A stretch of DNA of 64,000 nucleotides from Linanthus parryae. Lineage: Eukaryota; Streptophyta; Magnoliopsida; Ericales; Polemoniaceae. Shown one piece after another: positions 44,485 to 57,148 of this stretch. The notes under the pieces were generated by a model, which searched no databases, was not told the DNA's origin, and saw nothing but the letters and a program-made list of their open reading frames with translations. Within the stretch, counting starts at the first letter, position 1. Each line of letters starts with the position of its first letter. The DNA lies in assembly GCA_023055425.1 (NCBI GenBank), contig JALGPY010000003.1:77289491-77353490 (forward strand), in the 5' to 3' direction. The position numbers were made by a program, and so were the translations under genes.

Positions 44485-45911
44485 TGTTGTAATAGATGCC
44501 TTAGAGGCAATCTAGTTTAGTATGAATTTATTTGTGGCTAGAAATTCATTTATTATTTATTGGATATTTAATATAATGAAGTCCTTAGATTTACAATTGT
44601 GTTGTTTATCTTAAATATCCCTAGTCCAGTATAATGATTAATGGGACAATCATCTATAGAATAGTATGGAGTTGGATTGATATGGAGATATCATGATCCA
44701 ACACATAGGTGTGCATTAGGGGTAATGGCGCACTGGATTGACCCATCTCCGAGAAGGCTACATACACGTTATGTTGAGTCACAAGCGCTTCTCGCGGTGC
44801 AATGGTATTGTCATCCTTAGACTTGAGTTCGCCAGATATTCTAGTTGTGGATTATTGTGATTTTTGTAGCGTTAAACGCTACACCGTAATTGGGTAGTTA
44901 TAAAGGCGTGTACTGGATACAATAAGAAGAAAGCTTAGAGATTGTAGTGGAAGTAGATAGAATTTTTCCCTCCCACATAACGGGAGCAAATATCCTAGGC
45001 CACTCGAGGGATAGTGCTTATCGAATGTCTGGCCAGACTCAAATAAATCAATATCGGATATTGATTTTATTTGCACGAATGAGGTTATTCCCATGGATCG
45101 AGAAACTATGGATTAGATATACGAGTGTGACTTGTATGTGTCGTGTCCAATCCGGATATAGAGAAAAAGGGATGAGACAATTACTTGTACAAAGGTTGTT
45201 AAGATGACTATTCTATTAGTTGGCTAGAATGGATGTTTTGCTAGAAAACGCTCCATATTAGCAAATAGTTGCTAACAACTAGATAGAACCTATGGGGTCA
45301 CACGCTATATAGAGTTGAACTAGATTTGGGAATTAATTAATTGGATTAATTAATTAGAAGGATCACTTTGCAAAACCTTGCAAACTTAGTAGGGACTAAT
45401 TTGCAAGGAAGGGACTAGATTGAATTCTAGTAGGACTAGAATATGTCCATTAGGTAGTTGGCAAGGAGTTGTTGGAATATATAAAGGACATTCCTTCCTT
45501 CCTTCCCAAAAAACTTATGCTCATAATTGATCATGACTAGAGTGGGAGAGAACAAAAGGAGAGAGCAACAAGCAAGGAAGGAGCCGACCGCCCCTCCCTC
45601 GCCGTCGCCCGTCCCCGTCGGGCCCAAGGAGGCCTAACCTCCTTGGTTTGGTCTCGTTTTGCGTGATTCTTCTTTCTCTTCCTCTTTCCGGGCTAGCACC
45701 AAGGAGTGGGAGATCTAAAAATAAACTCTAGGCGTGGATCAACTATAGAGAACGTGACACAATTCGCGTTTGAAGTCATCAAAGGAGAACCCTAAGGTGT
45801 GTTATTGATTTCTTCCTTTACCATCGTTATGTCTCTTGACTTGTGATCCTTGGAGGGTTTTGCATGGTTAATTATTGTTTCCGTTGCGTATCCATGAATC
45901 AAAACCCTACA
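44485..45911 (+). repeat. 5' LTR of element 3
   Basis: It is 1427 bp, starts TGTTGTAATAGATGCC and ends AAAACCCTACA. Its first part matches the 3' LTR from 51549 with only scattered differences. Confidence 0.9.
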
Positions 45912-45912
45912 G

Positions 45913-45925
45913 TGGTATCAGAGCC
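45913..45925 (+). other. Primer binding site of element 3
   Basis: TGGTATCAGAGCC, matching initiator-methionine tRNA, lies one base after the LTR. Confidence 0.92.
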
Positions 45926-47593
45926 ACAGGTCGTAGAGCATAAACGTGGTTTATGTGTTACGTTTTAGTTGTTCTACACCTTAAATTGATTGTTTATCGC
46001 GTAAAACAAGACAAATCAAGTATGGGATGCAATTTGTCAATAATCTATCATAACAAGATCTAATTTTTGCATTGGATGCATGAATTAGTGAGTTTGAGAA
46101 ATTTTAGGATCTTAGATCTAGGGTTTGGGCATCCTTGGGGAAGAAGGAGTTCTTCCAAAACAAGGAAACAACTAAACTTGGGCACCAAGCAAGGGAGTTG
46201 TTTTGGAAACAACTCCCTATAGAGGTTCAGCCCCATAAGGGGACCGCCCCTCTTGCTTGCCGCCCAAGTCTTAGCCGCCCTAGGGGCCGGGCGGCCCTAG
46301 CCCGCGGCCTAGCCGCGTGGGCTAGGGGCCGGGCTGGCCCTAGAGCCTTGCGGTTCACCTTTTGGGCCCGGGAAATTGGATTGTTGGGCCCATGGACCGT
46401 TTTAACCCTAGAAATCCTAAAATCAATTAAAATTGACCAAGCGCGTTAAAATTGGATTTTAACTGTTTATTTGCAAATCGCATGGTGGTTGGATATGGCC
46501 TTAGGATGTGGTTTGATGTGGATGTTTATTTTTTTGGTTTGGTTTTACGGCCTGCAAGCTGATCAATTAATTGTAATAATTAATTAGGGTTTTACGGCCT
46601 GCGTGCATTATTTTTTTTCTCAACTTGTGAGATTTATTTTATTTAGTATAGAAGTTAGCTAGTGCTAGATAAAGTAGATTGTAGGCAAGATTGAAGAAAA
46701 GAAGCCCAAAGCCAAAAGGAGCCACAAAGAATGGAGCATGGAGCATTCCACATGACTATGAAGGATGGACCAAGAGATCAAGACGCATGGAGATGTGTTT
46801 GCTTTTAGGGTTCATAGATAATTCCATTGGCTTGGAATTATCTTATTCTAGAAAAGGCCATATCCACATCACGTTTAATTTCTGTTTTGTGGTTGTTTAC
46901 TCTATTGTCTTATTATTTTGTAATTGGTGTATGGATGATGCATGCAATTAGGATAATAAGATAATTAGACAACCCGGATCTATTATTTGGAGTTGTGCCC
47001 AAACTCAAATAGATAGATTAGTTGATTTTGATCAACAAAACAATTTAAAATTGAATTTAAAATCCATCAAAATTCAAATATTGTGTTCTTGCCTTCTCGT
47101 TATTTAAACTCTCATTATCATCATTATTTATCAAGTTCGCGCGTGCCAAAGCATGGGGACTTGGTTCATAATGATGGAATGCGATGGCACAAGCTAGTAA
47201 TGTGCAATTGTTTAAATAAGAGGTTGAACACAACTAGGCTATTAATATGATTAAGAAACCTAGAGGCAATCAATTGGTATTATCCATATGAATGGATAAA
47301 GAAGGAGTTTTTTGCCCAGTTGAACCAAGAGTTGCATAAGGGATGCAATTGGAATTGTTCCTACCTAAAGTAGTCAAATTATGGGTGACTTGCCAAAGCA
47401 AGCTCATAAGGAGATGAAACATGGATCTTGGCCCACTAGAATATATAAGGATATTTTCCGGATTAAAATCTTGAGAGTTATTAATCCGTAGAAAAATAGT
47501 GGGAGCTATATTTGATAAACTAGCCATTATTGAATATAGTCAAAAAATTTACAAATACTAAAACTTGCGTATTTTCATTTTGTAGAATTCCAA
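45926..47593 (+). other. Long leader of element 3
   Basis: There are 1.67 kb between primer site and gag with no coding signal. Most is AT-rich, but 46250-46350 is very GC-rich and can fold: 46295-46307 pairs with 46313-46327 with a one-base bulge and a five-base loop. A copia leader usually carries packaging and dimerisation signals, so a role there is possible. Confidence 0.6.
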
Positions 47594-48334
47594 ATGGCAA
47601 ACAACTCATCGAGTTCACAAATTTCCCTACGATCTGTCCTTGAGAAGGACAAGCTCTCTGGAACCAACTTTCTTGATTGGTACATAAACTTGAGAATTGT
47701 GCTCAAGCAAGAGAAGAAACTGTACGCAATAGAGGAGCATGTTCCAGAAAGTCCAGAGAACCAAACACCTGCTGCCCTAAAGGCGTATCAAAAGCGTGTT
47801 GATGACGCTAATGATGCGGCCTGCCTTATGCTATGCACCATGACTTTTGAGCTTCAAAAGCAACACGAAAACATGAATGATGTCGATATGATCTAGCATC
47901 TGAAGCAGCTCTTCCAAAGGCAAGGGTTGAGAGGTATGAGGTCTCTAAGGCACTGTTCAAGTGTCATCTGGCGGAAGGGAACCCGGTGGGACCCCATGTA
48001 CTCCGTATGATCGGGTACTTGGAGAATCTCACCCGAATGGGGTTCCCGGTCGGCCAAGAATTGGCAACCGATCTCGTGTTGCAATCGTTGCCCGAGAGTT
48101 ATGGACAGTTCATCATGAACTATAACATGAACGAGATTGTGAAACCACTGCCAGATTTACTCAATATGTTGAGGACAGCTGAACAGAGCATCGACAAGGG
48201 TAAGGGCAAGGCCATTATGATGGTGCAGAAGTGGAAAGGGAAAAAGGTTTGCCTCATCCTCCAAGGAAAAAGTCAAGTCAGTTGCCAAGTCCAAGGAACT
48301 TGCCCTTAAGCCTGTTGGTGGCATTTACAAAGGT
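47594..48334 (+). pseudogene. gag of element 3 (broken)
   Basis: ATG 47594 opens MANNSSSSQISLRSVLEKDK, a UBN2-type copia gag. A TAG at 47894-47896 is in frame. Near 47920 the conserved text moves to another frame (GNPVGPHVLRMIGYLENLTR), and near 48240 it returns. So there are one stop and two compensating shifts. The zinc knuckle lies just after, at about 48350 (CHYCSQPGHWRRNC, a full C-x2-C-x4-H-x4-C). Confidence 0.85.
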
Positions 48335-51300
48335 GTGAGTAAAGGTGAATGTCACTACTGCAGTCAGCCTGGACACTGGAGGAGGAACTGCCCAAAATAT
48401 CTGGAGGACAAGAGGCTTGGAATACTGATTCCACCACCACCAGGTATTTTTGTTGTAGATGTCAATTTAACTGTCTCTACATCATGGGTATTAGATACTG
48501 GATGTGGATCTCACATTTGTCGAAATGTGCAGGATCTAAAGAGAAGTAGAAGATTGGCTGAAGGAGAGGTAGATCTGCGCGTTGGGAATGGAGCAAAAGT
48601 TGCTGCGTTGGCCATAGGCGTGTGCGAGCTATCTCTGTCTTCAGGATTAGTTTTAGAATTAAATAATTGCTATTTTGTGTCTGCTATGAGCAGAAACATT
48701 ATTTCTATTTCTTGTTTGGACAAGGATGGTTTTATTATTTCAATAAAGAAAAATTGTTGTTTTTTTTATTGGAATAATATTCACTATTTTAGTGCGCAAT
48801 TATTTAATGGACTGTATGTACTTGATCTAAGAAATCCTGTCTACAACATTAATACCAAGTAGATTAAATTAAATGATTTAAATCCTGCTTATTTATGGCA
48901 CTGTCGTTTAGGCCACATAAAGGAGAAACGTGTATCTAGACTCCATAAGGCTGGATTACTAGACTCATTTGATTTTGAATCATATGAGAAATGTGAGGCT
49001 TGTTTGTTGGGAAAAATGACAAAGTCCCATTTCAATAAGAAAGGTTAGAGGACTAGTGAGCAATTGGCGCTCATACATACTAATGTGTCTGGGCCATTTG
49101 CCACGCCTGCCAGGGTTGGTTATGTCTACTTCATTACATTTACTTATGATTACAGTAGATATGGATTTGTGTACCTTATGAGGGCAAAATTCGAATCCTT
49201 TGAAGTGTTCAAATAATTCAAGAATGAAGTAGAGAAGCAACTTGGCAAAAGTATCAAGGCTCTACGATCGGATCGTGGAGGAGAATACTTGAGCCAAGAG
49301 TTTGACGACTATCTTAGAGAGTGTGGGATCGTGTCCCAACTCACTCCACCTGGAACGCCACAATGGAATGGCGTGTCTGAAAGGAGGAATCAAAACCTAT
49401 TGGATATGGTTCGATCTATGATGTGTCAAACCGATCTTCAATTATCGTTTTGGTGCCACACTCTATTGAGTGCAGCTTTCACCATTAACCGTGTTCCATC
49501 TAAATCAGTCATGAAGACACCATATGAGATGTGGAACAGGAGGCGTCGCACACTGTCGTTCATGAGGATTTGGAGGTGCGATGTCTATGTAAAACGTTTG
49601 CAATCGGACAAGCTAGGGGCAAAATCGGATAAGTGTAAGTTTGTGGGGTACCCTAAGGAAACTAAGGGTTACTACTTCTACAATCCAGCTGAGAACAAAG
49701 TGTTTGTTGCTCGGACCGGCGTGTTTCTAGAAAGAGAGTTTGTCTCTAAAGAAGAAAGTGGGAGGACTGTAGAACTTGAAGAGGTTCAAGAGCCACAAAT
49801 CAGTGAACCGATTATGGAACATGAACAGGAACCACAAGCAGTTGTGGAGCAACCTGTTCAGGTAACACAAGAGCTTTGTAGATCTAGTAGAGTGCGCCAG
49901 GAACCCGAGAGGTATGGACTTCTCGTAACCGATTCCGGTGACACGATGCTCATAGATGATGAACCTACTACCTATGAAGAGGCCATGAAGGGCCCAGACT
50001 CACAGAAGTGGTTAGAAGCCATGAGATCCGAGATGGAATCCATGTACACCAACAAAGTATGGACTTTGGTGGAACCACCCGAAGGGGCGCGGCCCATAGG
50101 GTGCAAGTGGGTCTTCAAGAAGAAGATCGACATGGATGGTAATGTGATTACCTATAAGGGCCTATTGGTGGCTAAAGGATTCAGACAGATTCATGGTATT
50201 GAATATGATGAAACATTTTCACCAGTCGCTATGACCAAATCCATTCGAATCCTACTTGCGATTGCAGCATACCATGACTATGAGATTTGGCAGATGGATG
50301 TTAAAACATCATTCCTTTATGGGAATCTCCTCGAGGACGTGTATATGATACAGTTGGAGGGTTTTGAGGATCCAAAGCAAGCCAACAAAGTCTGTAAGCT
50401 GCAACGATCCATTTATGGATTAAAGCAAGATTCTAGGAGTTGGAATCGACGTTTTGATGAAGTAGTCAAAGAGTTTGGCTTCATCAGGAACGAAGATGAG
50501 TCTTGTTTCTACAAGAAGGTTAGTGGGAGCTCTGTAGCTTTTCTTATCTTGTATGTAGATGACATACTACTCATTGGAAACGACGTTCCAATGCTGCAAT
50601 CTGTTAAAGATTGGCTAGGGAAGTGTTTCTCAATGAAGGACTTAGGGGAAGCAGCCTATATACTCCGTATAAAGATCTATAGAGATAGATCTAAGAGGCT
50701 GCTAGGCCTAAGTCAAAGTACATATATTGACAAGGTGTTGAAACGGTTCAACATGCAAGAATCCAAGAAGGGATTCTTGCCCATGTCACATGGAATCACT
50801 CTTTCGAAGAGTGGTTGTCCTTCAAATGAGATTGAGAAGGAACGCATGATTAGAGTTCCCTATGCCTCGGCCATAGGATCTATCATGTACGCCATGTTAT
50901 GTACTAGACCAGATGTGTCATATGCCTTGAGTATGACAAGCAGATACCAATCCAATCCATGTGAGAGTCACTGGATTGCAGTCAAGAACATCCTAAAGTA
51001 CTTGAGAAGAACTAAGGATGCTTTCTTGATATTTGCCAGTGAGGAAGAGTTTCGTGTAAGGGGTTACACTGATGCAAGATTCCGAACCGACAGAGATGAC
51101 TTTAGATCACAGTCGGGATATGTGTGTTGCCTGAATGGAGCAGCGGCGAGCTGGAAGAGTTCCAAGCAAGAGACGGTGGCTGATTCTACAACAGAGGCTG
51201 AGTACATTGCTGCAAATGGCGCAGGCTGTTTGGATCAGAAAGTTTGTTTCTGAACTTGGTGTGGTTCCTAGCATTGCGGATCCAGTCGAGTTGTATAGTG

Positions 51301-51485
51301 ACAACACTGGGGCGATCGCGCAATCGAAGGAAACCAGGTCACACCTGAAATCCAAGCACGTGCTCAGGAAGTTTCATCTGATTCGAGATATTATCAATAG
51401 AGGAGACGTTCGGATATGCAAGATTCCTACAGATGAGAATCTGTCAGACCCCGCTTACAAAGCCGCTCACGTAGTGGAAGCATGA
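48335..51485 (+). pseudogene. pol of element 3: protease, integrase, RT, RNase H
   Basis: Protease has the full DTG site (WVLDTGCGSHIC near 48487). Integrase zinc motif is LWHCRLGH...CEAC near 48893. The core reads LIHTNVSGPF near 49070, where the family has Asp instead of Asn; the second Asp (LRSDRGGEY) and Glu (NGVSERRNQ) remain. RT is continuous from 49289 to 51253 with YVDD at 50552-50563. RNase H has GYTDARF and STTEAEYIAA, then a +1 shift near 51210; the end (DENLSDPAYK...) is in the new frame to TGA 51485. In-frame stops are at 48860-48862, 49046-49048 and 49214-49216. Confidence 0.9.
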
Positions 51486-51537
51486 AGGGCACACTAGGAG
51501 TATGGGCATACGAGATGCGCAAGATTGGATCTAGTGC

Positions 51538-51548
51538 AAGTGGGAGAC
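51538..51548 (+). other. Polypurine tract of element 3
   Basis: AAGTGGGAGAC immediately precedes the 3' LTR start TGTTGGAATAG, the usual copia arrangement. Confidence 0.85.
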
Positions 51549-51764
51549 TGTTGGAATAGATGCCCTATAGGCAATCTAGTTTAGTATGAATTTATTTGTG
51601 GCTAGAAATTCATTTCTTATTTATTGGATATTCAATATAATGAAGTCCTTAGATTTACAATTGTGTTGTTTATCTTACATATCCCTAGTCCAGTATAATG
51701 ATTAATGGGACAATCATCTATAGACTAGTATGGGGTTGGATTGATATGGAGATATCATGATCCA
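51549..51764 (+). repeat. 3' LTR of element 3, first 216 bp
   Basis: It matches 44485 onward and stops at GATCCA, where the TG of element 4 begins. In the 5' LTR the same point is followed by ACACATAGGTG, which should reappear to the right of element 4. Confidence 0.9.
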
Positions 51765-53286
51765 TGATAACTCCATATTTGGAGTTATATTCGTATATGT
51801 TTCCTTACCGTTTTGCGTGTATTCCGATGCGTTTTGATGGATTTTGGACAATTTCTTGCTAAATTTGAGCATGTTGAGTCTTTGCATGTAAATGTTGAGT
51901 CCGGGCACTTTTTGCGTTAATTTTGACTATATTTTATCACGTTTGATCTTCCGGTATGTTTCTCGTGTTGTGGTTTTCAGGAACCGGGAGCTCAGAACGT
52001 GGCATTGGAGCAAAAGTGAACTTCGGAAAAGTTGGAGGCTCAAAGGAATGCTCGGGAAGTGAAGACGACGGGAAAAAGAGCAAGAAGATGGAGTTTTGTT
52101 GGTGGCTGCCCAGAAGTAATCGTACGATTACATGGAGGTAATCGTACGATTACATGGAGGTAATCGTACGATTACATGGAGGTAATCGTACGATTACCCC
52201 TTAGCCAAAATTTGATGCAGCAAGTAATCTTGCGAAGTAAACGCACGAAGTAAACGCAGAGGTAAACGCAGCATGTAATCGTACGATTACATCACAGTAA
52301 TCGTACGATTACCTCTGCTGCCAGGATCGGATTTTTGGGGCAATTTCGCTATTTTGGCAAAGTTTTGAGATGTTTGATCCACGGAAGACTTAGGAAACAT
52401 TGGGGAACGTGTTTGACATCAGAAAACACATTGGGAGACGTGCTTGGAGAGCTTGGAGCTAGGTTGAAGAGCTTGGATCATCCATTTGGCTTCTAATCTT
52501 CGTTTCTTCTCTAGTTTTTCATATTGGATCATGAAACTTTGTATTTTGAACATGATTATGTGTAGCTAAACGCTTATTTTGGGATATCTCGTAGGAAACT
52601 AGGGTTTGATCACTACACTTGTGATTTATGGATTTGCTTGCATGCTTTTGAGCTTAATTGATGATTTCTTATCTAGTTATGTGTATTTTATGAGTTTCAT
52701 CTATCTATTCTATTGGTAGACGTATTAATAGAATTGTGCTAGGTTATGAACGATAGAGGAATCTACGTTTGTTGCCCGGAAAATTGAAACACACACTAGC
52801 CGTATCTAGGGTTGAGGAATCTTGCTAGTTAGCTAAGAACAAGAGTAGAATTATTATCGTAATGCGTGTTTGAACTTGAGTAAGCTAGAGGAATCAGTTA
52901 CGATAGTTGAGGCATAGTTATTGGTTGAGACATCTTCAATATAAAATTGCTCGTTTAACTAGAACAAGAACTCATCGTGTTAGTAGAACATAAATCCAAC
53001 GTAGTGTGAAATACCTAGTGATCCGTAGAGATATCCTGATTTTGACCCATTTTGAGAAACAACCAAATCAACTCGTGCTTATTAATCTTGAAATAATTCT
53101 TTGAATTATTTGAGATAATTGTTATTTTTAATTATTAGTAGAAATAGAACAAAACAACTGCGCTTTGCCCACACAAAGAACAAATTTAGTAGTTAATTTA
53201 CACGAAGTCCCTTGGGTTCGACAACCCGGATTTCCGGAATATTATCACTACACCGACAACTGTGCAATTGCAGTTGGAGCGTGTCA
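51765..53286 (+). repeat. 5' LTR of element 4
   Basis: It starts TGATAACTCCATATTT and ends GAGCGTGTCA, followed six bases later by the primer site. The end is inferred from the primer site because the partner LTR is outside the window. Confidence 0.75.
52116..52312 (+). repeat. Palindrome array GTAATCGTACGATTAC in the LTR
   Basis: Six perfect copies of this 16 bp palindrome start at 52116, 52138, 52160, 52182, 52275 and 52297. The first four are spaced by ATGGAG and recur every 22 bp; the last pair is also 22 bp apart. Between them are decayed versions containing GTAAACGCA. A related array lies at 60121-60305 in the same element. Confidence 0.9.
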
Positions 53287-53292
53287 AGTTTT

Positions 53293-53310
53293 TGGCGCCG
53301 TTGCCGGGGA
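53293..53310 (+). other. Primer binding site of element 4
   Basis: TGGCGCCGTTGCCGGGGA is the aspartate-tRNA site characteristic of Athila elements. Confidence 0.92.
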
Positions 53311-53426
53311 CTTCAAATAAATTAGCTATTATTTTTCTCTTTAGGGATTTACTATTTCAGTTTATATCTGTTACTCACCTGTTTTGTGTGTGTGATTCGT
53401 GTTTTCAGGTCTGATTCACTTGGTGC

Positions 53427-55250
53427 ATGTCACGTTCTCGAAACGAGCCTTTGCATCCAACACTTGAAGACCCGGAATCCTTATTGCGAGCACAGAGTAG
53501 AGACAAGAGGAAAGCAAATTCAGTTCATATGAGCAAACTAGAGCTGAGTTTGAGAGGTTCCGCAAAGGCCTCTAAGATGCGGAAGCAGCTAGAGCTGCAG
53601 CTGTGGAAGATGCAGCAAATCGAGCAAGGGAAACTGAGCAGCTTAGGGCTCAAATGGCTGAGATGCAGGCTATGATTGATCGCATGAACCCCCCAAATCC
53701 ACAACAACTCCCTGGTGCGGAAATAGTTGATAGAAATAATGGAGGAGTTAATGGTGGAAACAACGGAGGCAATGGAAACAATGGCGGTAATAATCGGAAC
53801 AATAACGGCCGGAATGTGGTGGATCAAGTCAACAATGCTGAGGAGGATGAGCGTCCTTTGGTGGACTACTTCAGGACTACACCGGAGGGATATCAGCCTA
53901 CCATTGTCAGGCCGCAGATTAATGCCGCGCATTTCGAGATTCGCCAACCGTTGATCAATATGGTTAGGGATGAATGCTTATTCACTGGAGCCCCGAGTGA
54001 TGATCCACATCAGCACTTGCTCAATTTCGAGCAGATTACTTCTACCATGTATGACCAGAGAGTTCCAATCGAGACGATAAAGCTCATGCTTTTCCCCTTC
54101 TCTTTATCGGGCAAGGCAAAGACATGGCTTATGGAACTTCCAGCAGGCAGCATAGTTACATGGGCAGATTGTAGCAGAGAGTTTCTCAGGAAGTATCTTC
54201 CACCATCCAAGGTTGCTCAACGGATGGCTGACATAACTAAATTTACACAGCAGGAAGATGATTCTCTGGGTGATACGTGGAGAAAGTTCAACCAGCTCCT
54301 TCGCAGATGCCCTACACACGGAGAGCCATGGTATAAGCTTCTCCATTACTTTTATAATGCCTTGGACAGAGAGACTGCTAGTGAGCTAGACATGATGGCT
54401 CAAGGAAATTTTATGGGAATGGGACTACAGAGATGTCGTGATCTGCTAGATAATGTAGCAAAACGTGAATCCACGAGGTCTGAGACTCGTAGAAGCACGA
54501 AATCAGATGGGGCATTGGTGAGTCAGATTGAGTCCATGGTGGAGCAGAAATTTGAACCTCAGATGGCAGTGATGACTTCGGCTTTCAGTAATTTGAATCC
54601 ATCGGCACAGGTGAAGTCAGTGGGAGAGATGGTAGCAGATGCAAATCAGGGATATGGGGATGGCATTGAAGACGTGAATTACATGGGTCAACAAAGACAG
54701 CAGCAATGGCCAAACACCTATCATCCCAACAATCGCAATCACCCCAACTTCAGCTATGCCAATCCGAATAGTGGATTATATGCGCCAGGTCATAGGCCAA
54801 ATGTTCCTTACCAAGCTCAGAGACAGGTTCCACAACAACAGGCCCCACCTCCACTCTCAGAAGAACAGGATACAAACGCGATGTTGAGGAAACTATTAGC
54901 TAGCAATGATAAGATTGAGAGCAAAATAGTCGCAATGGAAGCTTCACTAAAGAGCCATGAAACGCAAATTGGCCAAATAGCTAATCAGAATCCTCGACTT
55001 CCACCAGGTATACTTCCGTCCAACACTATTACTCCAACTGAGCATTTGAAGGCTATAACGACTCGCAGTGGGACTACTACCCAAGATCCCCCATATCCTA
55101 CCCATGCGCGAGCTGAGGCGACTAAGGCCACTGAAAAAGCCTTGGATGAAGAAATTCCCGTGCCTACCGTGATTCCCCTATCAAAGGACACGGTGAGGAA
55201 GTCGGATGAGAAACAGAAGCCAAGGGAGGAATACAGTGTGCGAGTGCCAT
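53427..55250 (+). pseudogene. gag of element 4 (frameshift and stop near the start)
   Basis: ATG 53427 starts MSRSRNEPLHPTLEDPE. Near 53520 the conserved text passes to another frame (YEQTRAEFERFRKGL, then TAA 53573-53575), which then stays open. After an Asn/Gly-rich stretch the gag core runs about 53960-54470 (LINMVRDECLFTGAP, LPAGSIVTWADCSREFLRKY, FNQLLRRCPTHG). A Gln/Pro-rich linker and a coiled-coil segment follow. The product would form the particle. Confidence 0.9.
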
Positions 55251-57148
55251 ACCCGCAGAGATTGAAGAGTCAAGAGGATGCCAAGCATTTCAAGAAGTTT
55301 GTGGATATCTTCAAGAAACTGCACATTAATATACCTTTTGCGGAGGCAATTTCACAAATGCCTAAATATGCCAAATTTCTCAAGGACCTCCTTTCTAATA
55401 GGAGGCGCATGGATGATTTTGAAACCGTGACTCTGAATGAGGAGTGTAGCGCAGTTGTGCAAAAGGCGCTACCAAAGAAGATGAAAGATCCGGGCGGTTT
55501 CATCATCCCTGTTACATTGGGAGATGCGTTTCATGGGAAGGCATTATGTGATCTTGGTGCAAGTATTAATTTGATGCCCACATCGGTTTTTGAGCAACTT
55601 GGTGTTGGAGATCCTAAGCCTACCAGGATGTGCTTGCAGATGGCTGATCGCACTATAAAACGCCCCAGGGGTGTTTTAGAGGATGTATTAGTGAGAGTTG
55701 AAGGACTCATCTTCCCAGCGGATTTTGTGATCTTAGACATGGAGGCCGACGATGATGTTCCTCTTATTTTGGGTCGTCCATTCCTGGCCACTGGGAGAAC
55801 TATCATTGATGTGGCCAATGGAGAGCTGACTATGCAGATCAACGATGAGAAGGTGGCCTTCAATGTATTTGAGACTATGAAGTTTCCCGCATACGCGGTG
55901 AGCGAGCAGTGCTTTGGGGTGGAGGCATACACGCCGGACGAAGAGGATGATATTTTATTGGAGCAGCTATATGAGGAGCTTGTTCTATTTGATTCCAGCG
56001 AGAAAGAGCAAGCATTAGATGTTCATTGGCGTCAGCCCCTACCCCTCTTTAATGAGGGACGCAGGAAGATTCTTACTCCTTCTCTTATTACTGCTCCTAT
56101 TTTAGAATTAAAGCCTTTACCTGTTCATTTGAAATATCTGTACTTGGGATCTAATGAGTCTTTACCTGTGATTGTGTCTGCATGTTTGGACAGGGAACAG
56201 GAGGAGCAGCTTCTCAAGGTAATACAGGAGAGAAAGGCAGCTATGGGATGGACCATAGCAGATATCAAGAGGATCAGCCCCACAGTTTGCCAGCACAAGA
56301 TTCGGCTCATGGAAGATAAGAAGCCGGTAGTTCAGTTTCAGCGCCGCCTCAATTCTCACATGCAGGAGGTGGTGAAGAAAGAGGTGCTTAAATGGTTGGA
56401 GGCGGGCATCATTTATCCGATTCCTGACAGCACATGGACTAGCCCGGTGCAATGTGTCCCTAAAAAGGGAGGTATAACTGTGGTGGAAGGGGAAAAAGGT
56501 GATCAAATTGCCACTCGTACAGTTGGGTGGAGAGTTTGCATGGATTACCGCAAGCTCAATGATGCCAATTTGAAGGATCATTTTCCCCTTCCATTCGTTG
56601 ATCAGATGCTTGATAGGCTGGCACATCATTCTCATTATTGCTTTTTGGATGGGTACTCCGGGTACAACCAAATAGCAATTGAGCCAGCTGACCAGGAGAA
56701 GACGACATTCACTTGTCCTTATGGGACCTTTGCTTTTAGACGCATGCCTTTTGGGTTATGCAACACACCTGCTACGTTTCAGAGGTGTATGATGTCGATC
56801 TTCTCTGACATGATGGAGCAGAATTTCGAGGTATTCATGGATGACTTCTCGCTCTATGGTGATGGATTCGAAGACTGCCTGCAACAGTTGGACCGGGTTT
56901 TGGATAGATGCATTAACACCAACCTAGTGCTCAACTGGGAGAAGTGTCACTTCATGGTTACTGAGGGTATTGTTTTGGGCCACAAGATCTCCAGCAAAGG
57001 ATTAGAGGTGGATAGAGCCAAGATTGAGGTCATTGAGAAGCTTCCTTACCCTACCTCTGTCAAAGGGGTAAGGAGTTTCTTGGGACATGCAGGGTTCTAT
57101 CGGCACTTCATTAAAGACTTCTCGAAGATCACGAATCCTTTGTGTTGA
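55251..57148 (+). pseudogene. Protease and reverse transcriptase of element 4
   Basis: The open frame from gag continues. Protease: ALCDLGASINLMP with the active Asp at about 55550 and VPLILGRPFLATG near 55760. RT: WTSPVQCVPKKGG, WRVCMDYRKLND, FLDGYSGYNQIAI, MPFGLCNTPATFQRC, and the catalytic FMDD at 56834-56845, the normal form in Athila. TGA at 57146-57148 ends this part just before RNase H, in the connection HAGFYRHFIKDFSKITNPLC. Otherwise all catalytic residues are present. Confidence 0.92.

Larger units (their letters stand above)
44485..51764 (+). mobile_element. Element 3: Ty1/copia retrotransposon, 3' LTR truncated
   Basis: The 5' LTR is 44485-45911, the primer site 45913-45925, the polyprotein 47594-51485, and the purine tract 51538-51548. 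The 3' LTR starts at 51549 and is cut after 216 bp by element 4. Domain order (gag, protease, integrase, RT, RNase H) is Ty1/copia. Left flank AAATA (44480-44484) should reappear beyond the window. In-frame stops and frameshifts make it non-autonomous. Confidence 0.9.

Noticed and set aside
44864..44876. TTTTTGTAGCG as the second CACTA terminus
   Set aside because: It lies within the element 3 LTR, lacks the G of TAGTG and has no TAG flank. The LTR boundary at 44485 already ends the CACTA segment.
52116..52312. CRISPR-like regular repeats
   Set aside because: The spacers are identical or nearly so, the repeats are palindromic and sit in an LTR of a plant retroelement. There are no unique spacers and no cas genes.
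56162..56671. Minus-strand ORF of 169 codons in the Athila RT region
   Set aside because: It is the reverse shadow of the well-supported RT frame and has no motif.
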